DNA of 64,000 nt from the NCBI RefSeq assembly GCF_009812035.1, contig NZ_VZIZ01000014.1, positions 1 to 64,000 on the forward strand, given 5' to 3'. Below, piece after piece: positions 43,950-53,099 of this stretch. The position numbers and the translations under genes were made by a program. This stretch comes from Psychrobacter nivimaris. GTDB taxonomy: Bacteria; Pseudomonadota; Gammaproteobacteria; Pseudomonadales; Moraxellaceae. The notes beneath the pieces were generated by a model. The model had not been told where the DNA came from and searched no databases. It was given only the letters and a program-made list of their open reading frames with translations. Numbering within the stretch: position 1 is the first letter of the stretch; every line of letters starts with the position of its first letter.

Positions 43950-45821
43950 ATGACGCAGCAATATCAAGTTTTAGCTCGCAAATACCGACCAAAAAACTTT
44001 CATGAGTTGATTGGGCAGACGCATGTGTCTCAAGCGTTGATTAATGCGATTGATTACAATCGTTTGCATCATGCCTATCTGTTTACAGGTACGCGCGGTG
44101 TGGGTAAGACAACGATTGCGCGTATTTTATCTAAATGTTTGAACTGTGATACAGGTATTACCAGCACTCCTTGCGGCGTATGCGATAACTGCGTTGCTAT
44201 TGATCAAGGGCGTTTCATTGATCTTATTGAGATTGATGCCGCTTCTCGTACCAAGGTCGAAGACACTCGTGAGCTGTTAGACAACGTGCCTTATGCACCA
44301 AGTCAAGGGCGTTATAAGGTTTATCTGATTGATGAAGTACATATGCTGTCTACGCACAGCTTTAACGCGCTATTAAAAACGCTAGAAGAGCCACCTGAAC
44401 ATGTGAAGTTTTTGTTGGCGACAACTGATCCACAAAAGCTACCGATTACGATTATTTCGCGCTGCTTGCAGTTCGTTCTGCGCCCATTACCTCAAACGTT
44501 ACTTAGCGAGCACTTGGCAAATATCTTGACCAAAGAGCAGGTTGACTATACTCAGCCAGCTATTTGGCAGTTAGCAAGTGCAGCCAAAGGTTCTGTACGT
44601 GATGCGCTATCATTGACCGATCAAGCCATTGCTTTTGGTCAAGGCGCACTGGATGATGCGACTGTCAATGCAATGCTTGGTCTCATTGATGCTGCTGACT
44701 TAGTGCGTCTAATCACAGATATCTATAATCATGATAAGTCGGCGGTTGCTGCTCATATTGAGCAAATGCGCGCGCAAATGGTCGATGCGACTAGTATGTT
44801 TGATGGGCTCGCTGAGCTGCTACATCAGTTGGCATTGACTCAGCTATTGCCTGAAGTCGCTCTTAATGTCAATGAGGCGCAAGCAAAAGATATTTATACG
44901 TTAGCTCAGCATATCAGCCCTGATGTCTTGCAGCTGTATTATGAGATTGTTGTGCAAGCCCGTGAAGGTGTCAAGCTTGCAAGTACGCCGATGCAAGCGC
45001 TTGAGATGTGTATCTTGCGTTTATTGGCGTTTCGTCCATTGCCAGTCGATGAAGTCTTGAGCAATACTTATGATAGTGATGGGCTTGCTACCAAAGTACC
45101 AGCTATAGAACCAGTTTCTTCTACATCAGCCTCAGATGCAATTGCACATGAAGCCTCAGCACCGCCGCCAGAGCTTTATAGTGTTGATTATCAGACTTCA
45201 AGTCACGCTGAGCTACAAAGCGGTATTGATTATAATGACAATTTAGCACAGTCAGTGGCTAGTGCTATGCCTGAACCAGTTGTTGAGCCTGAACCAGTTG
45301 TTGAGCCTGAACCAGTTGTTGAGCCTGAACCAGTTGTTGAGCCTGGCGCAAATGATTCTCAGTTAACAGCACACTCTGATGAAGACCCACGCACATTACT
45401 GCGTTGTCCACCTCAAGAACTGACAGGCGAGTGGAACCCAGAAAAGTGGGACTACTGGTTACAAACTGCTCGTGAAGGCGAGGTATTGGCACAAGATGAG
45501 CTAGCACTAGCACGACAAGGTACAATGACTGGTCAATGTAATGGCAAAGCCACGTTTTTGACCAGTGTTGATAGTAAGCATTTGCAGGTCACTTTTCAGC
45601 AATTGGCAGCTAAGTTACAACAGCAATTTACGCAAGCTGACATTGACTTGAAAATTGATAGTAGTATCATGCAGACCGAAGATAAAACCCCAGAGCGCCG
45701 ACAGAAGAAACGTTTAGAGCAAGCGCAAACCGTTGCTGAAACGAAATTGCTAAAAACACCAGTAATGCAGTATTTAACTGAACGCGGTGAGGGGAAAATG
45801 GGTAAAGTACAGCTGTATTGA
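43950..45821 (+). CDS. dnaX: DNA polymerase III subunit gamma/tau
   Basis: Clamp-loader ATPase that assembles the sliding clamp and, as tau, links the polymerase cores. The 623 residues have Walker A GTRGVGKTT, a four-Cys zinc module (CLNCDTGITSTPCGVCDNC), Walker B LIDEVHML, the SRC motif, and a tail with four tandem 6-residue PEPVVE-like units near residues 441-464. The ATG at 43950 (MTQQYQVLARKYRPKNF) is the family start; the upstream TTG at 43938 is not needed. I saw no clear A-AAA-AAG slippery site at the domain III border, so a separate gamma form is not supported. The usual partner genes ybaB and recR do not follow. Confidence 0.95.
   Translation: MTQQYQVLARKYRPKNFHELIGQTHVSQALINAIDYNRLHHAYLFTGTRGVGKTTIARILSKCLNCDTGITSTPCGVCDNCVAIDQGRFIDLIEIDAASRTKVEDTRELLDNVPYAPSQGRYKVYLIDEVHMLSTHSFNALLKTLEEPPEHVKFLLATTDPQKLPITIISRCLQFVLRPLPQTLLSEHLANILTKEQVDYTQPAIWQLASAAKGSVRDALSLTDQAIAFGQGALDDATVNAMLGLIDAADLVRLITDIYNHDKSAVAAHIEQMRAQMVDATSMFDGLAELLHQLALTQLLPEVALNVNEAQAKDIYTLAQHISPDVLQLYYEIVVQAREGVKLASTPMQALEMCILRLLAFRPLPVDEVLSNTYDSDGLATKVPAIEPVSSTSASDAIAHEASAPPPELYSVDYQTSSHAELQSGIDYNDNLAQSVASAMPEPVVEPEPVVEPEPVVEPEPVVEPGANDSQLTAHSDEDPRTLLRCPPQELTGEWNPEKWDYWLQTAREGEVLAQDELALARQGTMTGQCNGKATFLTSVDSKHLQVTFQQLAAKLQQQFTQADIDLKIDSSIMQTEDKTPERRQKKRLEQAQTVAETKLLKTPVMQYLTERGEGKMGKVQLY
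45270..45341 (+). repeat. Four tandem 18-bp repeats inside dnaX
   Basis: CCTGAACCAGTTGTTGAG is repeated four times without change (45270, 45288, 45306, 45324). It encodes PEPVVE units in the flexible linker before the tau C-terminal domain. The identity of all copies suggests recent expansion. Confidence 0.95.
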
Positions 45822-45890
45822 GATTTTAGAGCAGTGTTTGCTCAAAATATCTAAAAGTATATTTATATATTGAACATAGTTTTATATTAA

Positions 45891-45930
45891 ATATCAAGGT
45901 GATAGCAATATGTCACCTTGGTATTTTTGT
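45891..45930 (+). terminator. Terminator after dnaX
   Basis: ATATCAAGGTGA (45891-45902) pairs with TCACCTTGGTAT (45913-45924) with one G-T pair, followed by TTTTTG. Confidence 0.85.
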
Positions 45931-46054
45931 TTTTATTACGGGTCAAAATATATTTATCAAACAAGAGAGAACCATTTGATAACGATAAGATGAATCCAAA
46001 GTCGTTATAATGGTTAAGTTATATTAAAAACTGAAATGACGTTTAGGTGAGAAT

Positions 46055-46954
46055 ATGTTGGATAATTTACGCGGTATGGCTGTGTTCGCCAGTGTGGTCG
46101 GACATGGCTCTTTTAGTGGCTCTGCACGTGAGCTAGGTATTACAACCAGTGCAGTCAGTCAGCAAATTCGTTCGCTAGAGAACGAGCTTGGCGTGGTGTT
46201 GCTACATCGCTCGACTCGTAAGCTAAGCTTAACAGAAGCTGGTGAGAGCTTTTATGAAGCGGCAAAAGATGTCGTTAGTGCAGCAGAGCAAGGGCGTATC
46301 AAAGTTAATCAATTGCGTGATGAGCTAGCAGGTAGCTTGCGTGTATCGACGACTCCTGAGCTTGGTGTTAATCACATACTGCCGGCACTCTCTACGTGGA
46401 TGGCGGCACATGATGATTTAAGCGTCACCTATCTAGCTGACAATCATTATATCGATATGATTGATGAGCGTATTGATATTGCTATTCGCATGAGTCCATC
46501 GATTAATGATTCTAGTTTGAGCAGTCATCCATTGACCGATGTGCGCCAACTGTTGGTTGCTTCACCTCAGTATTTGCGTCAGCACAGTAAGCTAAATACG
46601 CCTAAAGATTTGGCTGAGCATCAATTAATCTGTATTGAAATCATGAAAGATGCCAATCAGATCGATATGATTCAGACTGAAACTGGCAAAAAAACGCGTG
46701 TCAAAATGAACTCACGTATCTATACCAATAACGTGTTTATGGCAACGACGTTGGCTAAAGAAGGTCATGGTTTGGTTAGAATGTTAGAAATGGACGTCAA
46801 AAAAGAGCTTGAAAGTGGAGAGCTGGTAGAAGTGTTGACTGGCTATCAATTGCCAAGCTTTGTGCTATATGCGGTCACTTTAAATCGCGACCAACAGCCA
46901 GCTAAAATTACTCGTTGCCTAGAAGTACTGAAAAAATACTTCCATGCAAACTAA
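46055..46954 (+). CDS. LysR-family transcriptional regulator
   Basis: DNA-binding regulator. The 299 residues have the N-terminal winged helix-turn-helix (SFSGSARELGITTSAVSQQI, then RSLENELGVVLLHRSTRKLS) and a LysR substrate-binding domain (about 90-295). The effector and targets are unknown. AGGTGAG lies 4 nt before the ATG. It is transcribed alone; neither flanking gene is divergent from it, so the target is not obvious from context. It resembles the group of LysR proteins acting as repressors such as DsdC/YafC, but this is not certain. Confidence 0.92.
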   Translation: MLDNLRGMAVFASVVGHGSFSGSARELGITTSAVSQQIRSLENELGVVLLHRSTRKLSLTEAGESFYEAAKDVVSAAEQGRIKVNQLRDELAGSLRVSTTPELGVNHILPALSTWMAAHDDLSVTYLADNHYIDMIDERIDIAIRMSPSINDSSLSSHPLTDVRQLLVASPQYLRQHSKLNTPKDLAEHQLICIEIMKDANQIDMIQTETGKKTRVKMNSRIYTNNVFMATTLAKEGHGLVRMLEMDVKKELESGELVEVLTGYQLPSFVLYAVTLNRDQQPAKITRCLEVLKKYFHAN

Positions 46955-47006
46955 GTGTTGTTCTCACTACGCACGAAACGTTTTTAGTTAGCAATAAGCA
47001 GTTAGC

Positions 47007-47046
47007 AAAAAGCCTATAGATAATGAATCATCTATAGGCTTTTTTG
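47007..47046. terminator. Bidirectional terminator between the lysR-type and argD-like genes
   Basis: A perfect 15-bp stem, AAAAAGCCTATAGAT (47007-47021) / ATCTATAGGCTTTTT (47030-47044), serves the convergent genes. Confidence 0.92.
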
Positions 47047-47074
47047 TTGTCTGTTATTAACGTTGAAGCATGCT

Positions 47075-48256
47075 TTAAAATGATGGCTTCAACAGATTGA
47101 TTAAACGCTCAGCGACTTGTGTGCTTTCATCACGGCTCATGTTAAGCGGCGGCAGCAAACGTACAACATGACCACCGGTCACATTAATGATCAGCTTTTG
47201 CTCATCACGGGCACGATCCACCAGTTGGCTACAATCCATATCTTCAGGTAGCGCGATACCAATCATCATACCTGCACCGCGACTACTAACGCCATGTTGG
47301 CCAAATGTATCAACGATACTTTCTCTGATAAATAAACCCTCAGTTACTGCGTTTTCCATAATATTACTATTTGCTAGCACGTCATATACGCTATGTACCA
47401 CGCGGCTGGCCAATGGCGTACCACCATAAGTAGAGCCATGGCTACCAGCACCAAACAGACCATTGGCGCGGCCACGTACCATGCACGCACCGACTGGGAA
47501 ACCATTACCTAGACCTTTGGCTGTCGTCAACACATCAGGGCGAGCATTGCTATGTTGATAAGCAAAATATTTACCCGTACGGCCATTACCTGTTTGCACT
47601 TCATCCAGCATAAATAGCCAGTTATGAGCGTCACATTCTGCTTGCAACTCTTCAAGATAAGTGAAGCCATTGGCTGCCGTATTTAGGCCACCTTCGCCTT
47701 GAATCGGCTCTACAAAGATAGCGCAGATGTCATCATGTTCTTGAGCAGCTTGTTTAACGGCAGCTATATCGCCAAATGGCACACGAATAAAGTCCTCATC
47801 TAGCGTATAAAACCCTTCGCGCGCTTTTGGATTTGCAGTAGCTGACAAAGATAATAACGTACGACCATGGAACGATTGCTCCATTACGATAACTTTTGGA
47901 CGTTTAAAACCTTGTTTGTACGCGTATAAACGTGCCAGTTTCAATGCAGCTTCATTGGCTTCAGCGCCGCTATTGGCAAAAAACACACTGTCCATTTGGG
48001 CGGCGGTACATAGTATCTCTCCAGCGCGCTCTTGCCAATCAATGCCAAACAAGTTACTTGTATGAATTAACGTACCTGCTTGCTGCTGAATCGCGTCAGT
48101 GACTTGTGGATGACAGTGTCCTAAGCCGCATACCGCGATACCAGTTAAGGCATCTAAGTAAGGCGTGTCATCTTTGGTATAGAGCCAACTGCCTGCACCG
48201 CGTGTAAAGCTGATTGGTTGACGATTATAAGTGGGCATCAGGTAAGTAGCAGACAT
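47075..48256 (-). CDS. argD: Acetylornithine/succinylornithine-type aminotransferase
   Basis: Class-III PLP aminotransferase, most likely converting N-acetylglutamate semialdehyde to N-acetylornithine in arginine synthesis; it may also act on succinyldiaminopimelate. The 393 residues begin MSATYLMPTYNRQPISFTRG and have NSGAEANEAALKLAR, FVEPIQGEGG, MLDEVQTGNGRTG and the PLP lysine in LTTAKGLGNGFP. The ATG at 48256 is preferred (AAGGA 9 nt upstream, family N-terminus); the longer frame to 48361 runs towards yacG. yacG lies 40 nt upstream on the same strand. Confidence 0.9.
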   Translation of the reverse strand: MSATYLMPTYNRQPISFTRGAGSWLYTKDDTPYLDALTGIAVCGLGHCHPQVTDAIQQQAGTLIHTSNLFGIDWQERAGEILCTAAQMDSVFFANSGAEANEAALKLARLYAYKQGFKRPKVIVMEQSFHGRTLLSLSATANPKAREGFYTLDEDFIRVPFGDIAAVKQAAQEHDDICAIFVEPIQGEGGLNTAANGFTYLEELQAECDAHNWLFMLDEVQTGNGRTGKYFAYQHSNARPDVLTTAKGLGNGFPVGACMVRGRANGLFGAGSHGSTYGGTPLASRVVHSVYDVLANSNIMENAVTEGLFIRESIVDTFGQHGVSSRGAGMMIGIALPEDMDCSQLVDRARDEQKLIINVTGGHVVRLLPPLNMSRDESTQVAERLINLLKPSF

Positions 48257-48296
48257 GTAAAGCATCCTTTGTATAATAATTGAGTAAGAGTGTGGG

Positions 48297-48488
48297 TTAT
48301 AGCTCGTCAGAAAAAGGCGTGGTTTCTGCAGGTAAGGTGTAGTCTTCGTTTGCCCAAGCACCTAAGTCAATCAGCTTGCAGCGACTGCTACAAAACGGCT
48401 TATATTTATTGTCTTGCCAGGCCGTCTGAGTACCGCAACGTGGACAAGGGTAGGTCTTTGGGGGCGTGCTTGCAGTAGAATCAGTCAT
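48297..48488 (-). CDS. yacG: DNA gyrase inhibitor / zinc-binding protein YacG
   Basis: Small protein that binds GyrB and blocks DNA binding by gyrase in E. coli. The 63 residues have the two zinc pairs PCPRCG and [12 protein letters not shown], followed by AWANEDY, all diagnostic of YacG. Length is normal. It precedes the argD-like gene on the same strand, rather than the coaE neighbourhood seen in E. coli. Confidence 0.92.
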   Translation of the reverse strand: MTDSTASTPPKTYPCPRCGTQTAWQDNKYKPFCSSRCKLIDLGAWANEDYTLPAETTPFSDEL

Positions 48489-48677
48489 AATAAAAGAGAA
48501 ATGTCCTAAATGTTATTAGTATTGGTTGCATATGGCATAAGCATAAAACGCATCCGTCATTGAAATTACGACTAAACGAGGCGTACTTGCTATCGCTGTA
48601 TTACTATTCAAGTGGATTGACTATATAATAGCATGGGGCCGAATAATGACAAAAGACAAATGCTTTAAGGATAGTAG

Positions 48678-49352
48678 ATGACCGACAATATTGATCTCAC
48701 GCATCAGCAAGAGCGTGCCTTTCAACCACAAAAACTGTCAGCACCGCGTGACTTTATTATTCCAAATATCATCAATGATAATAAAGATGAAAAACCGTTG
48801 ATGCTAGAGATTGGGGCAGGGAAGGGTAAGCATGCACTTAGCTTTGCTGCACAAAATCCTGATAAGCATCTGATAGCCATTGAACGCACGCGTAATAAAT
48901 TTGAAGCATTCTCAAAATTAGCTACTCTACAAAATTTATCAAACCTAGACGCGATTCATGCGGATGCGATTGCATGGACAGTGCATGCCATTAAACCAAA
49001 TAGCTTGGCTAAAATATATATTCTTTATCCCAATCCTGAACAGCACAATCCAAATCAGCAATGGCTGAACATGCCTTTTTCTGAGTTTTTATTATCACGC
49101 TTACAGGTGGGCGGAGAGGTGATATTAGTCACTAATATCGAATCCTATATGGACAATGCAGAACACCAAGCAACCAAAGTATGGTGTCTACCATCAACAC
49201 GTTCTCGAGTACCAGCGACCAGTCAGCGCACTCATTTCGAAGTGAAATACCTTGCCCGACAAGAAGTGTGTTGGGAGCTAAGCATTCGTAAGCCGAAGTG
49301 GTATAAAACAAGATTTGATGATTGGCAGGTAAGTGCTATAAGCGAAAAATAA
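48678..49352 (+). CDS. TrmB-like SAM-dependent methyltransferase (divergent)
   Basis: Resembles tRNA (guanine-N7-)-methyltransferase. The 224 residues have the SAM site MLEIGAGKGKHALSFA, IAIERTRNKFEAF, LDAIHADAIAW and a C-terminal HFEVKYLARQE. The family's active-site PDPWPKKRH-type motif reads YPNPEQHN here, so key acidic and basic residues are changed. Either it is a paralogue with another target or it has lost the canonical activity. AAGGA stands about 8 nt before the ATG. It is divergent from yacG. The stop overlaps copy 3 of the dispersed AATAGCCTAAGC-type motif. Confidence 0.75.
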   Translation: MTDNIDLTHQQERAFQPQKLSAPRDFIIPNIINDNKDEKPLMLEIGAGKGKHALSFAAQNPDKHLIAIERTRNKFEAFSKLATLQNLSNLDAIHADAIAWTVHAIKPNSLAKIYILYPNPEQHNPNQQWLNMPFSEFLLSRLQVGGEVILVTNIESYMDNAEHQATKVWCLPSTRSRVPATSQRTHFEVKYLARQEVCWELSIRKPKWYKTRFDDWQVSAISEK

Positions 49353-49362
49353 TAGCCTAAGT
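49351..49362. repeat. Dispersed motif AATAGCCTAAGT, copy 3
   Basis: One base differs from the other copies (last base T). The TAA stop of the TrmB-like gene overlaps its first two bases. Confidence 0.45.
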
Positions 49363-49416
49363 AAATATAGGACTTATATCAGTGATACACAGTAAAGTTA
49401 GTAATATTAGATGTAA

Positions 49417-49428
49417 AATAGCCTAAGC
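49417..49428. repeat. Dispersed motif AATAGCCTAAGC, copy 4
   Basis: It lies 66 bp after copy 3 in the same orientation, in the short spacer between two convergent genes. Confidence 0.5.
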
Positions 49429-49451
49429 AAATAAAATAAAAAAATTAAAAA

Positions 49452-49470
49452 GCCGTCACTAAAGGACGGC
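49452..49470. terminator. Probable terminator between convergent genes
   Basis: GCCGTC (49452-49457) and GACGGC (49465-49470) form a 6-bp stem, with an A-rich stretch on the left. On the minus strand it is followed by TTTTTAATTTTTT, so it best serves the kinase gene at 49487-50881. Confidence 0.75.
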
Positions 49471-49486
49471 CAAAAATTTGCACGGT

Positions 49487-50881
49487 TTATAAATAAGGTT
49501 TTACGAGGCTATTAGAGTTGGTATGCGCATCTAAAACAGTCAGAAAAGTATATGCACCGATAAACTTGCGGCTAATAAACATAAATTCTTTTGGTGGTAG
49601 ATTAAATTCAAAAGATTGCATTGCACGTGTGGCCGTAGTGGATAGACGTGAATGTAGTTTACTGTTGGCCCAAATATATCGATTCTGCTCATCTAAACAT
49701 TCGCTAGGGATGTTGGTATTTTTCTCAGGGTCACTAAAAGGCTCGGTAGCAAGCAAAAATAACGAGGCAATATCCGAACGTACTTTATTACTCATGCTAT
49801 CGAAAAAGTCGTATCCTTTCATAGCAATGCTCATTGCTTGCTGGTCATGGCGATATCCCGCACGTAGTAGACCACGAGCAATCGTTAATAAGTTACCATC
49901 AAACTGACGAATCGCTCCAAAATCTAGCAAAACCAATCTATCGATATCTTCTTCATTTTCGCTCACACGCACTAGATAATTACCAAAGTTAGGATCTGTC
50001 TGCATCTCCCCCCATACAAAAATCTCTTGCATCATGATTTCTATGGCTGCTTGACCAATGGCATTTCGGCGTTCATGAGGTAATAATTGTAATGCTTCCG
50101 AGACCACAGTGATACCTGGCTCGTATGACATACATAGCAGACGTTTTTTAGAATAAGTACGATTAATCTTAGGCACGATATAGCGCGGATCATCAATTAA
50201 ACGCTCGTAAAAACGCTCCGTCGTAGCCGCTTCCGCTTCATAATCGACTTCGTGATGGAGTAGGTCACGTATTTCCTCAAACCAAGCATCGAGTGCGCGT
50301 GTTTGAGGGACGATATTACTTACTTTTAACAATCGTTTGAACAAGGCAAGATCAGAGTTGATAGCGTCTGCCACACCTGGATACTGAATTTTTAACACAA
50401 CTTGTTCGCCAGTCGCGAGTACGGTCGCACGATGAACTTGAGCCAGAGAAGCGGTTCCGATGGGGACAGGATCAATGTCTAGATCGTTTAGTTTGTTGCC
50501 CAGTAACTGGCGTAATGTTTGCTCAATCGTCGGCCAAGTCAATGTCGCCGTATCATCATTAAGGGTTTGCAAAGCACGCGTGATCTCTGGCGGCAGTATA
50601 TGCTCACCATAAATCGCTAGCATTTGACCAATCTTGACGACCGAACCTTTCAATTTACCCAGCTCTGATGCCAGATAATTTGCCTGAGTTTCCATAAACG
50701 CCTGATTGCGTGCGGTACGTGCTTCTTTATTTAAGAACATACCAGACACGCTATTACCCGCCCAACGACGACCAATATTCAAAGAAGTTTTTGCAATCGA
50801 CATACGACGATCAAACCCTGAGGTTTTTAGGCTATCGATTGACTGCTTGTTGCTAAAAGGTTTAGACGTATCATTTGCCAT
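49487..50881 (-). CDS. ABC1/UbiB-family atypical kinase, Coq8/ADCK3-like
   Basis: Atypical protein-kinase-like ATPase; relatives support ubiquinone synthesis or lipid homeostasis. From the ATG at 50881 it has 464 residues. Family motifs are present: KIGQ in GSVVKIGQMLAI, the nucleotide loop GTASLAQVHRA, the lysine in VVLKIQYPG, QTDPNFGNYL and the metal-binding DFG in VLLDFGAIR. QTDPN is closer to Coq8/ADCK3 than to the DPHPGN of UbiB. It lacks UbiB's C-terminal membrane helices. It is not next to other ubi genes, so the role is uncertain. Confidence 0.85.
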   Translation of the reverse strand: MANDTSKPFSNKQSIDSLKTSGFDRRMSIAKTSLNIGRRWAGNSVSGMFLNKEARTARNQAFMETQANYLASELGKLKGSVVKIGQMLAIYGEHILPPEITRALQTLNDDTATLTWPTIEQTLRQLLGNKLNDLDIDPVPIGTASLAQVHRATVLATGEQVVLKIQYPGVADAINSDLALFKRLLKVSNIVPQTRALDAWFEEIRDLLHHEVDYEAEAATTERFYERLIDDPRYIVPKINRTYSKKRLLCMSYEPGITVVSEALQLLPHERRNAIGQAAIEIMMQEIFVWGEMQTDPNFGNYLVRVSENEEDIDRLVLLDFGAIRQFDGNLLTIARGLLRAGYRHDQQAMSIAMKGYDFFDSMSNKVRSDIASLFLLATEPFSDPEKNTNIPSECLDEQNRYIWANSKLHSRLSTTATRAMQSFEFNLPPKEFMFISRKFIGAYTFLTVLDAHTNSNSLVKPYL

Positions 50882-51330
50882 AAGTATAATCATTCATCCA
50901 ATTGGTATTGATTTGCGGGTTCGAAACCTACAATACAAGGGAGACGTGATGCACAGGTACAAAATTGTATCATATAAAGCGTGTGGGTTTTATGAGCCTG
51001 AACTGGCCATTGATAGTTACTTTGTAAGCTAATATCTAGCGGTAACTATTGATAAATAGGTGCTTACTAATTTGAGTATGATTCATAAATAGCTAGGATT
51101 TTCTAGCAAGTTCACTGGTTATTAAAATTTAGTGAAATCTATTTATAGCCAATAGGTCAGTGTCAAACAGATAATAAAAAATAAGACCTAGCACGGTGCT
51201 AGGTCAAATAATGATGTAGAGCTATAAAATAGAAAAATATTATTAATCGAACATATTGAGTGAAACCTTCGTATTATCTAAAATATTGCCTAAGACGTTA
51301 CTCAATATGTCTCTTGGGATGCCTTAGCTG
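50882..51330. other. 449-bp spacer between the ABC1 kinase and purD
   Basis: No gene is supported. It should contain the kinase promoter; no close match to a -10/-35 pair is evident. The only clear structure is the purD terminator hairpin at 51172-51205. Confidence 0.5.
51172..51205 (-). terminator. Terminator of purD (minus strand)
   Basis: GACCTAGCAC (51185-51194) and GTGCTAGGTC (51196-51205) form a perfect 10-bp stem. On the minus strand it is followed by TTATTTTTTATTA. It lies about 125 bp past the purD stop. Confidence 0.75.
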
Positions 51331-52641
51331 CTAAGCATTTTCGCGAGTGATGGCATGATGACCAATATCACGGCGATACTGCGCACCATCGAAGCTAATA
51401 GCAGCGGTAACTGCTAATGCAGCTTGCTGAGCATCAGAAATACTATCTGCTAGCGCAGTCACACATAAGACGCGCCCGCCGTTTGTGACGACTTCTTTAT
51501 CATTATCGTTAGAAAGTGCCGTACCAGCATGGAAAACTTTAACAGCTTCGTCGTTGTTAGGATCTAGTTCTGGCAAGCCAGCAATCACATCACCTTTAGA
51601 TGAAGTTTCAGGGTAGCCTTTTGATGCGACAACGATACCTAGAGCAGGGCGCGCATCCCATTTGGCTTCACTAGGTAATTGACCTGCCAAACCTTGTGCG
51701 ACCAAATCGACCATTGATGACTGCAAACGCATTAAGATAGGCTGCGTTTCTGGATCACCAAAGCGGCAATTGAACTCGATGACATACGGGTCGCCTGCCT
51801 TATCAATCATAAGACCAGCGTATAAGAATCCAGTATAAGGATGGCCTGCGTTTTTCATTGCATCGACTACTGGTTGAATCACTTGCTGCATGACCTTGTT
51901 ATGAACATCGCTCGTAACAACTGGAGCAGGGGAGTAGGCACCCATACCGCCAGTGTTTGGACCAGTATCACCTTCAAAAGCACGTTTGTGATCTTGGCTG
52001 GTTGCCATTGGTAGGATATTGTCACCATCAATCATACAGATAAAGCTGGCTTCTTCACCCTGTAAAAATTGCTCGATAACCACGCGGCTGCCAGCATCAC
52101 CAAACTTATTGTCTGCTAACATATCGTCGATAGCTTCATGTGCTTGTTCGATCGTTTCAGCAACGATAACGCCTTTACCTGCAGCAAGACCATCTGCTTT
52201 GATAACGATAGGCGCGCCTTGCTCATCAACATAGGCTTTTGCAGCGACTGCGTCGGTAAAACCTTGATAAGCAGCGGTTGGGATATTGTTTTGCTCCATG
52301 AACTCTTTAGCAAAAGTTTTTGAGCCTTCTAACTGTGCACAGTACGCTGTAGGGCCCCATGCTTTGATACCCGCTTCACGACAAGCATCAACAATACCCG
52401 TAACCAAAGGCGCTTCTGGACCAACAATTACCATGTCGATATCATTATTTTGACAAAAGGCGATAACAGCTCTATGCTCGCCTGCGTCAGTAGACTCTAG
52501 CGTAACGTTTTGGCATTTAGGCTCAAGGGCGGTGCCAGCATTGCCAGGAGCGATGTAGACATTTTTTACATTGTCATCTTTTGCACATTGCCATGCCAAT
52601 GCGTGTTCGCGACCACCTGAGCCAACCACCAAAATATTCAT
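51331..52641 (-). CDS. purD: Phosphoribosylamine-glycine ligase (GAR synthetase)
   Basis: ATP-dependent ligation of glycine to phosphoribosylamine, the second step of purine synthesis. The 436 residues start MNILVVGSGGREHALAWQ and show the ATP-grasp features: GSKTFAKEFM, VIKADGLAAGKGV, EEASFICMIDG, DHKRAFEGDTGPNTGGMGAYSP and VIEFNCRFGDPETQ. The ATG at 52641 follows another at 52644; AAGG stands 4 nt before it. It is transcribed alone, away from gdhB. purH, a common neighbour, is absent. Confidence 0.96.
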   Translation of the reverse strand: MNILVVGSGGREHALAWQCAKDDNVKNVYIAPGNAGTALEPKCQNVTLESTDAGEHRAVIAFCQNNDIDMVIVGPEAPLVTGIVDACREAGIKAWGPTAYCAQLEGSKTFAKEFMEQNNIPTAAYQGFTDAVAAKAYVDEQGAPIVIKADGLAAGKGVIVAETIEQAHEAIDDMLADNKFGDAGSRVVIEQFLQGEEASFICMIDGDNILPMATSQDHKRAFEGDTGPNTGGMGAYSPAPVVTSDVHNKVMQQVIQPVVDAMKNAGHPYTGFLYAGLMIDKAGDPYVIEFNCRFGDPETQPILMRLQSSMVDLVAQGLAGQLPSEAKWDARPALGIVVASKGYPETSSKGDVIAGLPELDPNNDEAVKVFHAGTALSNDNDKEVVTNGGRVLCVTALADSISDAQQAALAVTAAISFDGAQYRRDIGHHAITRENA

Positions 52642-53099
52642 CATACCTTTTGCCCTTAGCATTAAAGTTAATAGTGAGCGAGTCGTACGCTCTTAAATAT
52701 GTTGGCATATTCTAACAAAAAAACGCCTTCAATTACCATGAGTATCCGCCTGCCAGCACCGAATCATCCATATCGATGTCCAAAACCGCATTGTCTCATT
52801 AGTAAAGGTTATCGACACATCGCTGATTCATGAAATGATGTTGTACACTTTAGCTCGCGCCTTATGTGCGTTACACTTCACTATATTGGTAGTATTAAAT
52901 TCTGATGGCTACATATTAATAAAAAATAAGAGCAAAAAAGGAGAAAATTTCTAACTGTTATAAAAATAAAATAAGTCGCGTGAATGGAAATACTGCACCG
53001 TTGCACCAATGATGAATATGCAGTAACAGTAGTCAATCTAAATCGATAAACTTAAATAAATAAATGTTAAACCAAATCTATAAAAAAAGGACGCAGGAA
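52642..53099. promoter_or_regulatory. Divergent purD/gdhB spacer
   Basis: A possible gdhB promoter is TTACAC (52871-52876) and TATTAA (52893-52898) with a 16-bp spacer, giving a long leader. A 21-codon frame at 52984-53049 has no ribosome site and is not called. No purine-repressor-like palindrome was recognised. Confidence 0.3.

Noticed and set aside
45270-45341. CRISPR-like repeat array
   Set aside because: The units are contiguous with no spacers and lie in frame within dnaX.
43950-45821. Programmed frameshift giving a gamma form of DnaX
   Set aside because: I found no A-AAA-AAG type slippery site followed by a stem-loop near the domain III border.
49518-49907. 129-codon plus-strand frame opposite the ABC1 kinase gene
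   Set aside because: Antisense to a clear family member; no motifs and no initiation signal.
50706-51032. 108-codon plus-strand frame running from inside the ABC1 gene into the spacer
   Set aside because: Mostly antisense to the kinase gene, no ribosome site or protein-like features.
52984-53049. 21-codon frame upstream of gdhB as a possible leader peptide
   Set aside because: No ribosome site, no run of a regulatory amino acid and no attenuator hairpin follows.
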